This document shows, piece by piece, positions 1 through 7,843 of a stretch of 64,000 nt of DNA. The notes below the pieces were generated by a model. That model was not told where the DNA came from and did not search any database. It was given only the letters and a program-made list of their open reading frames with translations. Position 1 is the first letter of the stretch. Every line of letters starts with the position of its first letter. The position numbers and the translations under genes are program-made. Source of the stretch: Archangium lipolyticum (GTDB taxonomy: Bacteria > Myxococcota > Myxococcia > Myxococcales > Myxococcaceae); the NCBI RefSeq assembly GCF_024623785.1, contig NZ_JANKBZ010000031.1, positions 62,001 through 126,000 on the forward strand, in the 5' to 3' direction.

Positions 1-777
1 CGTGACGACGAGGCCCGCCGCCACCGCGATGCACAGCGAGGGAATCTGCGACACCAGGCCATCACCGATGGCGATGAGCGCGTAGGTGGAGGCCGCCTCG
101 GCCATCGTCATCCCATTCTGGAGGATGCCGATGCAGATACCGCCCAGGAGGTTCACCGCGACGATGACCAGGCCCGCGATGACGTCTCCCTTCACGAACT
201 TCATCGCGCCATCCATGGCGCCGAACATCTGGGACTCGCGCTCCAGGTCGCGCCGCCGGCGGCGGGCCTGCGCTTGATCGATGGCTCCCGCGCGCAGGTC
301 CGCGTCGATGGACATCTGCTTGCCCGGCATCGCGTCCAGGGTGAAGCGGGCGGAGACCTCGGCCACGCGCTCGGCGCCCTTGGCCACCACGAGGAACTGC
401 ACCAGCGTGAGGATGGCGAAGATGACCGCGCCAACGACGTAGTCGCCCCGCACCACGAACTCACCGAAGGCCTGGATGATCTCTCCCGCGTGCCCTTCCG
501 CGAGCGCCAGCCGCGTGGACGACACGTTGAGCGCGAGCCGGAACAGCGTGGTGAACAGCAGCAGCGTCGGGAAGGACGTCACCTTCAGCGCGTCCCGGGC
601 GTAGAGCGCCGCCACCAGCAGTGCCACCGCCGCCGCCAGGTTGATGGCCAGCCCCATGTCCAGCAGCCAGGGTGGCAACGGGATGATGAGCGCACCCAAC
701 ACCGCGGCCATCGCCACGGCCAGTACCACGTCCGAGGACTTGCGAGCCCTCATGAGAAGCTTCACCAACTGGTTCAT
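1..777 (-). CDS. sctV: Type III secretion export apparatus protein SctV (FlhA/YscV family), 3' part outside window
   Basis: N-terminal 259 codons of the large inner-membrane export gate that forms the nonameric ring below the SctRSTU channel. The start ATG (775-777) overlaps the stop of sctU in an ATGA arrangement. Several membrane helices are visible from residue 17 onward. The FHIPEP signature is clear: EVSARFTLDAMPGKQMSIDA, preceded by the conserved LFTTLFRLALNVSSTRLAL block. The C-terminal cytoplasmic domain that binds chaperone-substrate complexes lies beyond the left edge. Last visible gene of the secretion operon. The family is shared by flagellar FlhA and virulence SctV; the non-flagellar reading rests on the lipobox-bearing SctJ and the SctI in the same operon. 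Confidence 0.93.
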   Translation of the reverse strand, partial: MNQLVKLLMRARKSSDVVLAVAMAAVLGALIIPLPPWLLDMGLAINLAAAVALLVAALYARDALKVTSFPTLLLFTTLFRLALNVSSTRLALAEGHAGEIIQAFGEFVVRGDYVVGAVIFAILTLVQFLVVAKGAERVAEVSARFTLDAMPGKQMSIDADLRAGAIDQAQARRRRRDLERESQMFGAMDGAMKFVKGDVIAGLVIVAVNLLGGICIGILQNGMTMAEAASTYALIAIGDGLVSQIPSLCIAVAAGLVVT

Positions 778-1820
778 GACATCTGCCTCCGTGGACGGTC
801 GTCCACGTCCTGCGACTCCTGCGCCACCCGGAGGACCGCTGCGGCGGCCTGGTACAGCTCCTCGGGGATCTCCTCGCCGACGTCGTAGTGAATGAGGCTG
901 CGGGCCAGCGGCACGTCCCGAACCACTGGGATTCCGAGCCGTTCGGCCTCGCGCCTCAACTTGAAAGCGTCCTGCTCGCGCCCCTTGGCGACGAGATAGG
1001 GCGCCTCACACTCCTCCGTGGCGTAGCGGAGCGCGACCGCGATGTGCGTAGGGTTGACGACCACGACACTCGCCTTCTGCACCCCGCGTGCCGCGCCTCC
1101 TGCGGCCAACTGCCGGTGCAGCGCCTTGCGCTGGCTCTTGTGGTGCGGGTCGCCCTCGCTCTCCTTGTGCTCCCGCTTCACATCCTCGCGCGTCATCATC
1201 AGCTCCTTCACGTGCCGCCGCCGCGCGAGCGCGTAGTCCCCCACCCCCAACACCATGAGGACGCACGCGAGCCGGATGACGAGCGGTCCGAGCAGGCCCA
1301 GGGCGAGCTCCAGCCCCAGCGTTCCCTCCAGCCAGGCCGAGCGGAGCACGTCCGGCCCCGCCTCCACGGCCGCGCTCCAGACGAGCCACACCACCACCGC
1401 CGCCACGAGCAGGGCCTTGCCCACCTCGATGAAGGGTTTCACGCTGAAGAGCTTCTTCAAACCCTCCGCAGGATTGATGCGCTCGAGCTTCGGCGTCACA
1501 TGCTCCGTGCTCAGCTCGAAGCCCACCGTGGCCACGGACACCCCGAGAGACGCCACCAGCGCCCCACCGAGCGCGGGCCCCGCCAGGAGCACCATCACCC
1601 AACCCGCCTCCTGCCACGCTCCCGTGGACTCCTGATGCAGCATCAGCCGGGCCGTCCACTCCTTCAGCCGCGCGAACCCCGTTGGCGCCGACAGGCTCAG
1701 GCCGAGCAGTCCTCCGAACGTCACCACGCTGGAGGACAGGAGACGGCTGCGCGGAATCTGTCCCTTGCGGCGCGCATCGCGCAGACGCTTCGCCGAGGGT
1801 TGTTCCGTCTTCTCGCTCAC
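774..1820 (-). CDS. sctU: Type III secretion export switch protein SctU (FlhB/YscU family)
   Basis: 348 aa, usual length. N-terminal hydrophobic half with about four membrane helices, then a cytoplasmic domain. The autocleavage motif NPTH is at residues 256-259 inside VVVVNPTHIAVAL; in this family cleavage between N and P switches substrate specificity. The N-terminus EKTEQPSAKRLRDARRKGQI is the classic FlhB/SctU opening. Overlaps sctT by 4 nt at its start and sctV by 4 nt at its end, so translation is probably coupled. Confidence 0.95.
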   Translation of the reverse strand: MSEKTEQPSAKRLRDARRKGQIPRSRLLSSSVVTFGGLLGLSLSAPTGFARLKEWTARLMLHQESTGAWQEAGWVMVLLAGPALGGALVASLGVSVATVGFELSTEHVTPKLERINPAEGLKKLFSVKPFIEVGKALLVAAVVVWLVWSAAVEAGPDVLRSAWLEGTLGLELALGLLGPLVIRLACVLMVLGVGDYALARRRHVKELMMTREDVKREHKESEGDPHHKSQRKALHRQLAAGGAARGVQKASVVVVNPTHIAVALRYATEECEAPYLVAKGREQDAFKLRREAERLGIPVVRDVPLARSLIHYDVGEEIPEELYQAAAAVLRVAQESQDVDDRPRRQMS

Positions 1821-2611
1821 CGCGCCACCTGCCCAAGCTGGAGCAGCGCGGTGACCACCGAGAGGAAGCTCGCCAGCAGCCGCTCACAGAGGATGCCCAG
1901 TCCGAGCCACAGCAACGACCCTCCCGCGAGGATGCGCAGCGGTGCGCCCACGTCCTGGAGGTTCACCTGGGGCGCGGCGCGCGACACCATGCCCAGCAGG
2001 CAGTCCACCGCCATCACCGCCGCGGCGATGGGTGCTCCCACCGCGAGCCCCGTGGCCATCGCGCCCCCAGCCAGCCCCACCACGTGCATCACCGCCGCCT
2101 CGGTGGGCACGTACGTGCCCAGCCGCACCCATCCGAAGCCCCGCACCAGCCCCGAGACGACGACGGGCATGAATCCCCCCGTCACCACCAGTCCGACGAG
2201 GAGCTGGTAGAGCGCATCTCCCGTGGCCGACTCGCGCGTCCCCGCCACCGGCAGGCTCGCCTCCGCCGAGGTGCCCCGGAAGAGATCGATGAAGCGCCCT
2301 CCCATCCGCGCGGCGTCGAAGGGCAGCGCCGCCACCAGACCCACGGACGTGCCGTAGGTGAGCTCCTTCATCGCCAGGGCGGCCAGTTGCAGCGGCGTCT
2401 CCACCGGCTCGGACAGAGCCACTCCCGCCACATGGTGCAGGAAGAGCGCGAGGCTCAACACCAAGGCGAGCTTCACCGTCGTCGGAGCCGCCTGTCCTCC
2501 CAACAGCGGGCAGAGGAAGGCCACCGGCAGCAGCCGCGCGGAGCACAGGGCCACCGCGACCACGCTCGGGCCCAGCAGCTCCAGCCGGGCGTGAAGGAGC
2601 TCGAGGTTCAT
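1817..2611 (-). CDS. sctT: Type III secretion export apparatus protein SctT (FliR/YscT family)
   Basis: 264 aa, strongly hydrophobic, with about six membrane helices; forms the export pore with SctR and SctS. The start ATG at 2609-2611 (MNLELLHARLELLG) overlaps the sctS stop by 4 nt. An upstream in-frame ATG at 2713 would place 34 non-hydrophobic residues inside sctS and was not used. Internal FliR-like features include the DAARMGGRFIDLFRG region and the helical C-terminus. Confidence 0.9.
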   Translation of the reverse strand: MNLELLHARLELLGPSVVAVALCSARLLPVAFLCPLLGGQAAPTTVKLALVLSLALFLHHVAGVALSEPVETPLQLAALAMKELTYGTSVGLVAALPFDAARMGGRFIDLFRGTSAEASLPVAGTRESATGDALYQLLVGLVVTGGFMPVVVSGLVRGFGWVRLGTYVPTEAAVMHVVGLAGGAMATGLAVGAPIAAAVMAVDCLLGMVSRAAPQVNLQDVGAPLRILAGGSLLWLGLGILCERLLASFLSVVTALLQLGQVAR

Positions 2612-2877
2612 CCGCCCACCTCCGCGATGACCCGCAGCACCTGCTGCGTGAAGAGGGTGAGCTGGCCGGCGATCCATGGCCCGGCCACCACCAGCGCCAG
2701 CACCGCCGCGCACAGCTTGGGCACCACCGTGAGGGTGCTCTCCTGCAACTGCGTGGTGGCCTGGAAGAGGCTCATCAAGAAGCCCACCACCAGGCTGGCC
2801 CCGACGGGCGGCAGCGAGGCGAGGACCATCAGGAGCAGCGCCTCGCGGCCCAGCGACAGCAGGACGTCCTGGGTCAT
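2608..2877 (-). CDS. sctS: Type III secretion export apparatus protein SctS (FliQ/YscS family)
   Basis: 89 aa, the exact family size. Two membrane helices separated by a short charged loop. Typical FliQ sequence: GREALLLMVLASLPPVGASL, then the VGFLMSLFQATTQLQESTL region. Start ATG at 2875-2877 lies 4 nt after the sctR stop; the longer in-frame reading to 2928 adds an Arg/Ser-rich piece belonging to sctR coding sequence. Four copies assemble helically with SctR and SctT in the export gate. Confidence 0.92.
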   Translation of the reverse strand: MTQDVLLSLGREALLLMVLASLPPVGASLVVGFLMSLFQATTQLQESTLTVVPKLCAAVLALVVAGPWIAGQLTLFTQQVLRVIAEVGG

Positions 2878-2881
2878 GGCA

Positions 2882-3607
2882 TCACCGGTAGCCGAGGATG
2901 AGGCCGCGCGCGAGCAGCGACCATCCATCCACGGCGACGAAGAGGAGGATCTTGAAGGGCAGGCTCACCTGGCTCGGGGACAGCGACTGCATCCCGAGCG
3001 CCAGCAGGACGTTGGCCACGACCATGTCCAGCACCAGGAACGGGAGGAAGACGAGGAAGCCGATCTGGAAGGCCTCCTTCAGCTCGGTGATGACGAAGGC
3101 CGGGATGACCACGAAGAGGTCTTCCTCGTGGACCTGGTCGGCCTCCTCCGGCGGCCTCAGCTCACGTGCCAGGTCCAGGAAGCGCGCCCGCTCCTCCGGG
3201 CTGCCATGCTTCACCAGGAAGGTGCGCAGCGGCTCGGTCACCTTGCCCGCGGCGCTGAGCATCTGCGCACCCGTGCCGACGTCCTGGTAGACGGCCTGCC
3301 CCACGTCGTACATGCGCTCCATCACCGGCGCCATGATGTGACCCGTCAGCACCGCGGCCAGCCCCGTGAGGACGATGGTCGGCGGCGCCTGCTGTGTTCC
3401 CATCGCCGAGCGCGCCAGCGACAGCACCACGGCGATCTTCGAGAAGCTGGTCAGCATCAGCACCGCGAAGGGCAGCAGCGACATCAACGCCAGCATCCCC
3501 ATCATCGACACCGGGCTGCCGGCGAAGGACATCTGCGAGAGCGACGGCTCCGCCGCCAGGGCCAGCCCGGGAGCGAGGACGCCCGCCACGAGAACCATGC
3601 GGCTCAT
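2882..3607 (-). CDS. sctR: Type III secretion export apparatus protein SctR (FliP/YscR family)
   Basis: 241 aa. N-terminal signal-like helix (MSRMVLVAGVLAPGLALAAE) as in FliP, then the hallmark LLPFAVLMLTSFSKIAVVLS and the conserved FVVIPAFVITELKEAFQIGF segment. The start ATG (3605-3607) overlaps the stop of the FliO-like gene in an ATGA arrangement. FliP, unlike most virulence SctR proteins, usually has a cleavable N-terminal peptide, so this gene shares a flagellar-type trait with its neighbour. Confidence 0.95.
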   Translation of the reverse strand: MSRMVLVAGVLAPGLALAAEPSLSQMSFAGSPVSMMGMLALMSLLPFAVLMLTSFSKIAVVLSLARSAMGTQQAPPTIVLTGLAAVLTGHIMAPVMERMYDVGQAVYQDVGTGAQMLSAAGKVTEPLRTFLVKHGSPEERARFLDLARELRPPEEADQVHEEDLFVVIPAFVITELKEAFQIGFLVFLPFLVLDMVVANVLLALGMQSLSPSQVSLPFKILLFVAVDGWSLLARGLILGYR

Positions 3608-4020
3608 GACACGGTCTCCCGACCCCGCACGAGAGACACCACCTTGCGGCGCGACCGGGCCTTCACTCGCACGGGAGTACGTGCCCGGCGGATCTCCGCG
3701 AAGGAGTCTCCATAGGCCACGAGGTAGCGGCATCCCTCCACCTCCACCAGCGCCAGTCCGCAGCGCTGGGACAGCCCCGTCCGGGACACCACCCGCATCG
3801 GCTCGGAGAGCTCGAAGCGGGACTCGGTCCGTCCTCGGCGCATGAGCCACCAGCCAAGCCCCACCAGGGCCATGGCCCCCAGCAGTCCCCGGGCCACCGA
3901 GGTCGCCGACATCCCTCCCAGCGGGGCGAGTGCAGCCAGGCCCAGGAGAAGCCCGGCCGCCAGGAGCATCTTGGTCCGCGGAGACGCGGAACCGAGCAGG
4001 GTCTTCATGGGAGTGCTCAC
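3604..4020 (-). CDS. FliO-like membrane protein of the type III secretion operon
   Basis: 138 aa (134 if the second Met at 4008 is used). Two hydrophobic segments near the N-terminus, ending in WWLMRR, then a basic cytoplasmic tail with the FliO-type pattern: MRVVSRTGLSQR followed by LALVEVEGCRYLVAYGDSF. FliO helps assemble the FliPQR gate in flagella and is normally absent from virulence-type systems. The gene sits directly before sctR, the same position as fliO before fliP, and overlaps both neighbours by 4 nt. Assignment is from pattern and position; FliO is poorly conserved, so the fold should be checked. Confidence 0.7.
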   Translation of the reverse strand: MSTPMKTLLGSASPRTKMLLAAGLLLGLAALAPLGGMSATSVARGLLGAMALVGLGWWLMRRGRTESRFELSEPMRVVSRTGLSQRCGLALVEVEGCRYLVAYGDSFAEIRRARTPVRVKARSRRKVVSLVRGRETVS

Positions 4021-4232
4021 GGAATGAGGGTGAGGATGCGGGCCCCCACCTCACCATCGATGTCCACCAGCTCCGCCCTCGCCACCACCCGGTCCCCCAC
4101 GCGCAGCAGCACCGGCTCGCTCGCGTTGATGCGCAGCGGCAACAGCGCGCCTGGCTTGAGCCCCGCCAGCTCGGAGATCGGCAACAGCAGCCGCGTCAGC
4201 TCGATCTCCACCTCCACCGGCAGCGGGGGCAT
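4017..4232 (-). other. Possible internally translated SctQ-C (C-terminal SpoA domain)
   Basis: Within sctQ, an in-frame ATG at 4230-4232 is preceded by GGAG with a 7-nt gap (GGAGCGAGGGA then ATG). It would give a 71-residue protein, MPPLPVEVEIEL onward, that is exactly the C-terminal SpoA domain. In Yersinia YscQ, Salmonella SpaO and Shigella Spa33 such an internal product is made and is part of the ring. Here it is inferred from sequence alone. Confidence 0.5.
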
Positions 4233-5171
4233 TCCCTCGCTCCGCCCGTTCACGTCCACCATGTCCGACTCCTGGAGTAGTGCGCGCACATGCGCGCGTT
4301 TCAGTGAGAAACCCTTGGGGGTGAAGTCCCCCATCAGATCGAAGCCGCGCAGCACCAGCCGCCCGGGGCCGACCAGGTGCGTGCCATCCCGGCGCAGCCC
4401 CTCGAAGAGGACGACGTCCCCCCGTCCGAGCAACTCCAGCGCCTCGCGCGGCAGCGACGTGCGGCCCACGAGACAGCGCGCTCGCAGACGGGCCGCACTC
4501 ACCTCGGGTGCGATCGCGGGCTCACGCGCCACCGGTAGATCCTTCAGCGCTCCCTCGATCACCACAGAGGGGAGCACCAGCCTCCCTCCCGCCGTCGTCT
4601 GCCCCACCGTCACCATCAGATCCACACCCAGGTGGCGCTGCCGGGCATCGAGGCGAGCCAGCGCTTCCGTGCGGTTCATCGTCACCCCCGTGAGGCGCGG
4701 ACCGAACCGCCGCTGCAACTCCCGCTGCTCACGCAGCGCGCACAGCGCCGACAACCCCAGGAAGGCGAAGGACGCTTCCTCCAGGCGTGTCAGGCCCGTG
4801 ATGGGTCCGGAGCTCGTCTCCGCTCCCGCCAGACGCTCCAGCGCGGCGAAGAGCACCGGCGGCTCCAGCTCCAGCACGGCCGTCCCTCCCGTGGCCGCCA
4901 GATCCACCAGGGCGAAGGCCGCCGTATGCGCCAACCCCGTCGCCGGCATCACCACCGCATCCAACAACCGCGCCTCCGCCCGGACGGGACAGCCCAGTTC
5001 CTGGCTGAGTGACTCGCACACCAGCTCGAGCGCCTTCCTCGCCAGCCGGACCGCCTCGGGCCGCTCGTTCAACGTCACGTGGGCTCGGGACAGCCGGCGC
5101 GTGCCGAGCCGGCGCAGCTTCATCGGCTTCAACGTCGTGGACTGGGTGCCATCTCCAACAGGACTCCGCAT
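4017..5171 (-). CDS. sctQ: Type III secretion cytoplasmic ring protein SctQ (FliM/FliN-like, SpoA domains)
   Basis: 384 aa. Builds the cytosolic sorting platform or C-ring. The last ~70 residues form a clear SpoA/FliN domain (PVEVEIELTRLLLPISELAG, then GALLPLRINASEPVLLRVGD); a less conserved SpoA-like region precedes it around residues 230-305. The N-terminal half is the variable SctQ part. Start ATG at 5169-5171 has GGAG a few bases upstream; a second Met at 5123 is possible. An internal ATG at 4230-4232 with its own GGAG may yield a separate SctQ-C product (see findings). Overlaps the fliO-like gene by 4 nt. Confidence 0.85.
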   Translation of the reverse strand: MRSPVGDGTQSTTLKPMKLRRLGTRRLSRAHVTLNERPEAVRLARKALELVCESLSQELGCPVRAEARLLDAVVMPATGLAHTAAFALVDLAATGGTAVLELEPPVLFAALERLAGAETSSGPITGLTRLEEASFAFLGLSALCALREQRELQRRFGPRLTGVTMNRTEALARLDARQRHLGVDLMVTVGQTTAGGRLVLPSVVIEGALKDLPVAREPAIAPEVSAARLRARCLVGRTSLPREALELLGRGDVVLFEGLRRDGTHLVGPGRLVLRGFDLMGDFTPKGFSLKRAHVRALLQESDMVDVNGRSEGMPPLPVEVEIELTRLLLPISELAGLKPGALLPLRINASEPVLLRVGDRVVARAELVDIDGEVGARILTLIP

Positions 5172-5285
5172 GGTTCGCTCCGTGCTTCGGACGTGCCCCT
5201 CCCGTTCACGGCCGATGCCAGCGGCCGCGCGTGTGAAATCGAGGGGTTGGATGTCAGGGGGCGTCTCGGGTCGGGACGGCGGGTC

Positions 5286-5810
5286 TCAGCGCGTGGCTTC
5301 GCGAACCAACCGCTCGGCCAGCGCGCACACCGCCGGGGTGGCCGCCGCGCCGGGCGGTTCCACCTCGCGCTCCGGAAAGAGGCTGCGGTGATACGGCGGC
5401 AGTCTCCGGAAGATCTCCCGCCGCAGCACTTCTGGAGCCTCCTCCATCACCGCCCTCAGCCGGGCCGAGGCATCCGGCCGCACTCCGAAATCCACCGCCA
5501 CCCGCGCCTGCCGCCTCGCCGAGGAGAGTACGGCGAACCCGGCCAGGTAGGCCTTCGCCCGCTGCGCCTCGGGCTCCCTCAAACCCTCGAGCAGCATCGC
5601 CGCCCGCTCCCGCCCGAACACCAGGGCCACCAGGGCAATCCGCTCCAGGGGCAAGGAGACCCGAGGTGGGGTCATCACGGGCTCCGGACACGGCGGCCTC
5701 TTCGGAGGTCCGGGCAGCGGCTTCACCGGAGCCCGGACCACCACCGTCCGCGGGTCTCCCAGCCCCTTCGCACCGGGACGAGGGCTACGGATGATACGCG
5801 TTGCTTCCAT
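5286..5810 (-). CDS. Type III secretion operon protein in the SctK/FliG position, function unknown
   Basis: 174 aa. The first ~45 residues are Pro/Arg-rich and probably disordered; the rest is helical, with a segment reading IALVALVFGRERAAMLLEGL that recalls FliG N-terminal helices but is too weak for a family call. No signal peptide or membrane segment. It lies between sctJ and sctQ, where virulence operons carry sctK/sctL and flagellar operons carry fliG/fliH, so a sorting-platform adaptor is a reasonable positional guess. Start ATG at 5808-5810 has GGAGGA about 6 nt upstream; 19 nt follow the sctJ stop. A 114-nt gap separates it from sctQ. Confidence 0.55.
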   Translation of the reverse strand: MEATRIIRSPRPGAKGLGDPRTVVVRAPVKPLPGPPKRPPCPEPVMTPPRVSLPLERIALVALVFGRERAAMLLEGLREPEAQRAKAYLAGFAVLSSARRQARVAVDFGVRPDASARLRAVMEEAPEVLRREIFRRLPPYHRSLFPEREVEPPGAAATPAVCALAERLVREATR

Positions 5811-5829
5811 GACTCATCCTCCAGGAGGC

Positions 5830-6624
5830 TCACGCCACCTTGCGCGCGGCTCCGGCCGCCACGACGGGACGCGCGGGAGCCGACGGAGCGGCGGGCTTCG
5901 CTTCCGCCCTGGCCCGGTAGTGACGCAGGCGCAGCGTCATCAGACTCAGCCCCACGGCCAGCCCCGTCACCAACAGGGACAGCACCGCCAGCAGCACCCG
6001 CATCCGCATCAGCGGAGAGCCGCTCGGCGCGGGCGCCACCACCCGCGTGGACACCTCGTCCACCATGAGCGCCACCGACTCGGGGGCGAGCCCCTCCACC
6101 CCTCCGGCGATGAGCGCCCGCAGCAGCTCCCGCGAGCCCTTCACCTGCTCCGCGTGGCCGGGCGCCACGCGCAGCATGGCCGAGGCCTTCGCGGGCACCG
6201 GCTGCTGCCCGGGCCTCGGCGGCGGAGGCACCACCAGGTGCACGCGCGCGAGGATCACCCCCTCCACCGTCTGCAGCGTCTTCTCCATCCCCCGCTCCAT
6301 CACCCGCACCCGGCACAGCTGCTCCTCCACCGGAGAGCGCACCAGCCCCGCCCCGCCGAAGACGTCACAGCCCTCCTCCGCCGCGGGCCTCGGCAACCCC
6401 AGCTCCGCGAGGATCCGCACCGCGTCCGAGGACTGCTCCTCGGCCACCTCGATGGCCCACGTGGGCTTCTTGCCCGTCTCGGGCACCTTGCGCGCGTCGA
6501 GCCCCCGCTCGACGAGCACCGTCTGCAACTCGTTGGCCTGGCGCTCGTCCAGGCCGTGCTGGATGCGCTCCCCGCACCCGGTGGCGCACAGGAGCAGGAC
6601 GAAGAGACAGCGTCGGATGAACAT
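5830..6624 (-). CDS. sctJ: Type III secretion inner-membrane ring lipoprotein SctJ (YscJ/HrcJ/FliF-N family)
   Basis: 264 aa. Lipoprotein signal with lipobox ATGC (Cys17), then two ring-building motif domains: residues 20-85 (HGLDERQANELQTVLVERGL) and 105-195 (RVMERGMEKTLQTVEGVILA, ARVHLVVPPP). A single membrane helix at about 209-232 anchors the C-terminus, followed by a short basic/Ala-Pro tail. This is the virulence-type architecture (lipidated, one TM) rather than the much longer flagellar FliF. SD GAGGAG precedes the ATG by 6 nt, close to the sctI stop (10-nt gap). Confidence 0.93.
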   Translation of the reverse strand: MFIRRCLFVLLLCATGCGERIQHGLDERQANELQTVLVERGLDARKVPETGKKPTWAIEVAEEQSSDAVRILAELGLPRPAAEEGCDVFGGAGLVRSPVEEQLCRVRVMERGMEKTLQTVEGVILARVHLVVPPPPRPGQQPVPAKASAMLRVAPGHAEQVKGSRELLRALIAGGVEGLAPESVALMVDEVSTRVVAPAPSGSPLMRMRVLLAVLSLLVTGLAVGLSLMTLRLRHYRARAEAKPAAPSAPARPVVAAGAARKVA

Positions 6625-6634
6625 GGAGAGCTCC

Positions 6635-7132
6635 TCACACCTGGGTCTGCAGTACCTGCTTGACGCCGCCGGTCGCCTTCTCGACGACCTTGCCGGCGAG
6701 ATCGAGCTCCTGGCTCGCCCGGTACACGTGGGCCTGGAGCGCCAGCAGCTCCGTCGGCGAGAACGACCTGCCCGACTCGGCTAGCGCCAGGATGTGGTCC
6801 AACCGCTTCTGCGCCTCGCCCACACGGTCCAACACCTGCACCGCCTGCTGCGCACGCGCCGACTGCACCGAGTCCACCCGGCTCCCGGCCTGGACCTCCG
6901 AGGTCCCCGCAGTCGCCCGCCCCACTCCTTCCGCCTTGCACGTCCCGCGCGCCGCCTCGGCCTTGTCCGCCGGCGCCAGCTGCGGAGCGCCCTCGCTGGC
7001 GACCCGGGGCCCCGGCTGCTTCCCCGGGCCCTTCACGCCCTCCAGCACCTCGCCGAACCGCGCCTTCCCCGAGGGCTCCAGCGCGGGCGTCGCTCCCGCC
7101 CCGCCAATCGCCCCCACCTTGTCGATGGCCAT
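6635..7132 (-). CDS. sctI: Type III secretion inner rod protein SctI (YscI/HrpB family)
   Basis: 165 aa. The N-terminal two thirds are low-complexity (Ala/Gly/Pro/Glu). The C-terminal ~40 residues carry the conserved inner-rod helix: LLALQAHVYRASQELDLAGK followed by VVEKATGGVKQVLQTQV. Start ATG at 7130-7132 has a G-rich SD. SctI connects the export gate to the needle base. The N-terminal extension is longer than in most rods (about 100 aa total is common). Confidence 0.8.
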   Translation of the reverse strand: MAIDKVGAIGGAGATPALEPSGKARFGEVLEGVKGPGKQPGPRVASEGAPQLAPADKAEAARGTCKAEGVGRATAGTSEVQAGSRVDSVQSARAQQAVQVLDRVGEAQKRLDHILALAESGRSFSPTELLALQAHVYRASQELDLAGKVVEKATGGVKQVLQTQV

Positions 7133-7143
7133 GGCGTGCCCCC

Positions 7144-7611
7144 CTAGCGGATGTTGTTGATGGCCGCTTTCGCGGAGTCGTGGCGGACCTTCATGATGTT
7201 GGAGATGGCGTTGTGCGCGCGGCTCTCCTTCTGCATGTCGTTCTGCAGATCCATGTAGGCCAGGTTCATCTTCATCCCCTCGGCCTGCATCTCCTTCTGG
7301 GCCGCGAGCAGATCCCACTGGTCCCCCTGCCCCGTGGTGCCCGTCACGCCGCCCGCGCCCCCCGTCCCCCCGGGCATCGGCATCGCCGAGGCACTCCGGG
7401 CCGTCGCCGCCGTCGACACCACCTTGCTGATGCTCGACACCGCCGCGCTCACCACAGGGCCTCCGGGCACCAGCGATGCCATCACTCCGGCGCCCGACCT
7501 CACCACCTCCTGCGCCGTGCGCGCGAACACCGTGCCGAAGTCGTTCTGCGGCGTCTGCCTGCCCACCGTCGGGGTGATGGACAGCGAGCCAATCCGATTG
7601 CCGTTCTCCAC
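7144..7611 (-). CDS. Unknown first gene of the type III secretion operon; possible secreted component
   Basis: 155 aa from a GTG start at 7609-7611, chosen because a perfect AGGAGG lies 6 nt upstream; a longer ATG start at 7659 would translate the SD itself. Not recognised as a family. Central region is Gly/Ala/Thr-rich and flexible (~80-105). The C-terminal ~55 residues are a Met/Gln/Asn-rich amphipathic helix (LLAAQKEMQAEGMKMNLAYM, ending SAKAAINNIR), which resembles secreted helical filament or rod proteins in character only. It precedes sctI by 11 nt, so it is probably the promoter-proximal gene. Confidence 0.6.
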   Translation of the reverse strand: MENGNRIGSLSITPTVGRQTPQNDFGTVFARTAQEVVRSGAGVMASLVPGGPVVSAAVSSISKVVSTAATARSASAMPMPGGTGGAGGVTGTTGQGDQWDLLAAQKEMQAEGMKMNLAYMDLQNDMQKESRAHNAISNIMKVRHDSAKAAINNIR

Positions 7612-7843
7612 GTGAAGCCTCCTGCGCTTGGGTTGCGTCAGGGGCTTTTCAGCCGGCATGCCAGCCGGCGAGCGGAGTCATCCCGGGCACTTGGCGTCAG
7701 CCCCCCCTCCCCCGGCCCTCCACGCGGCGGAGTGCGCATCCACACGCGCGGACGGTCGGGTGGACGGCCCCGGACGAAAAGTTGCGACCCCCGGGGGCTG
7801 CTCCACACTCGTAGTCCCCTGTCGCACCCCGAGGAGCCCCCTC

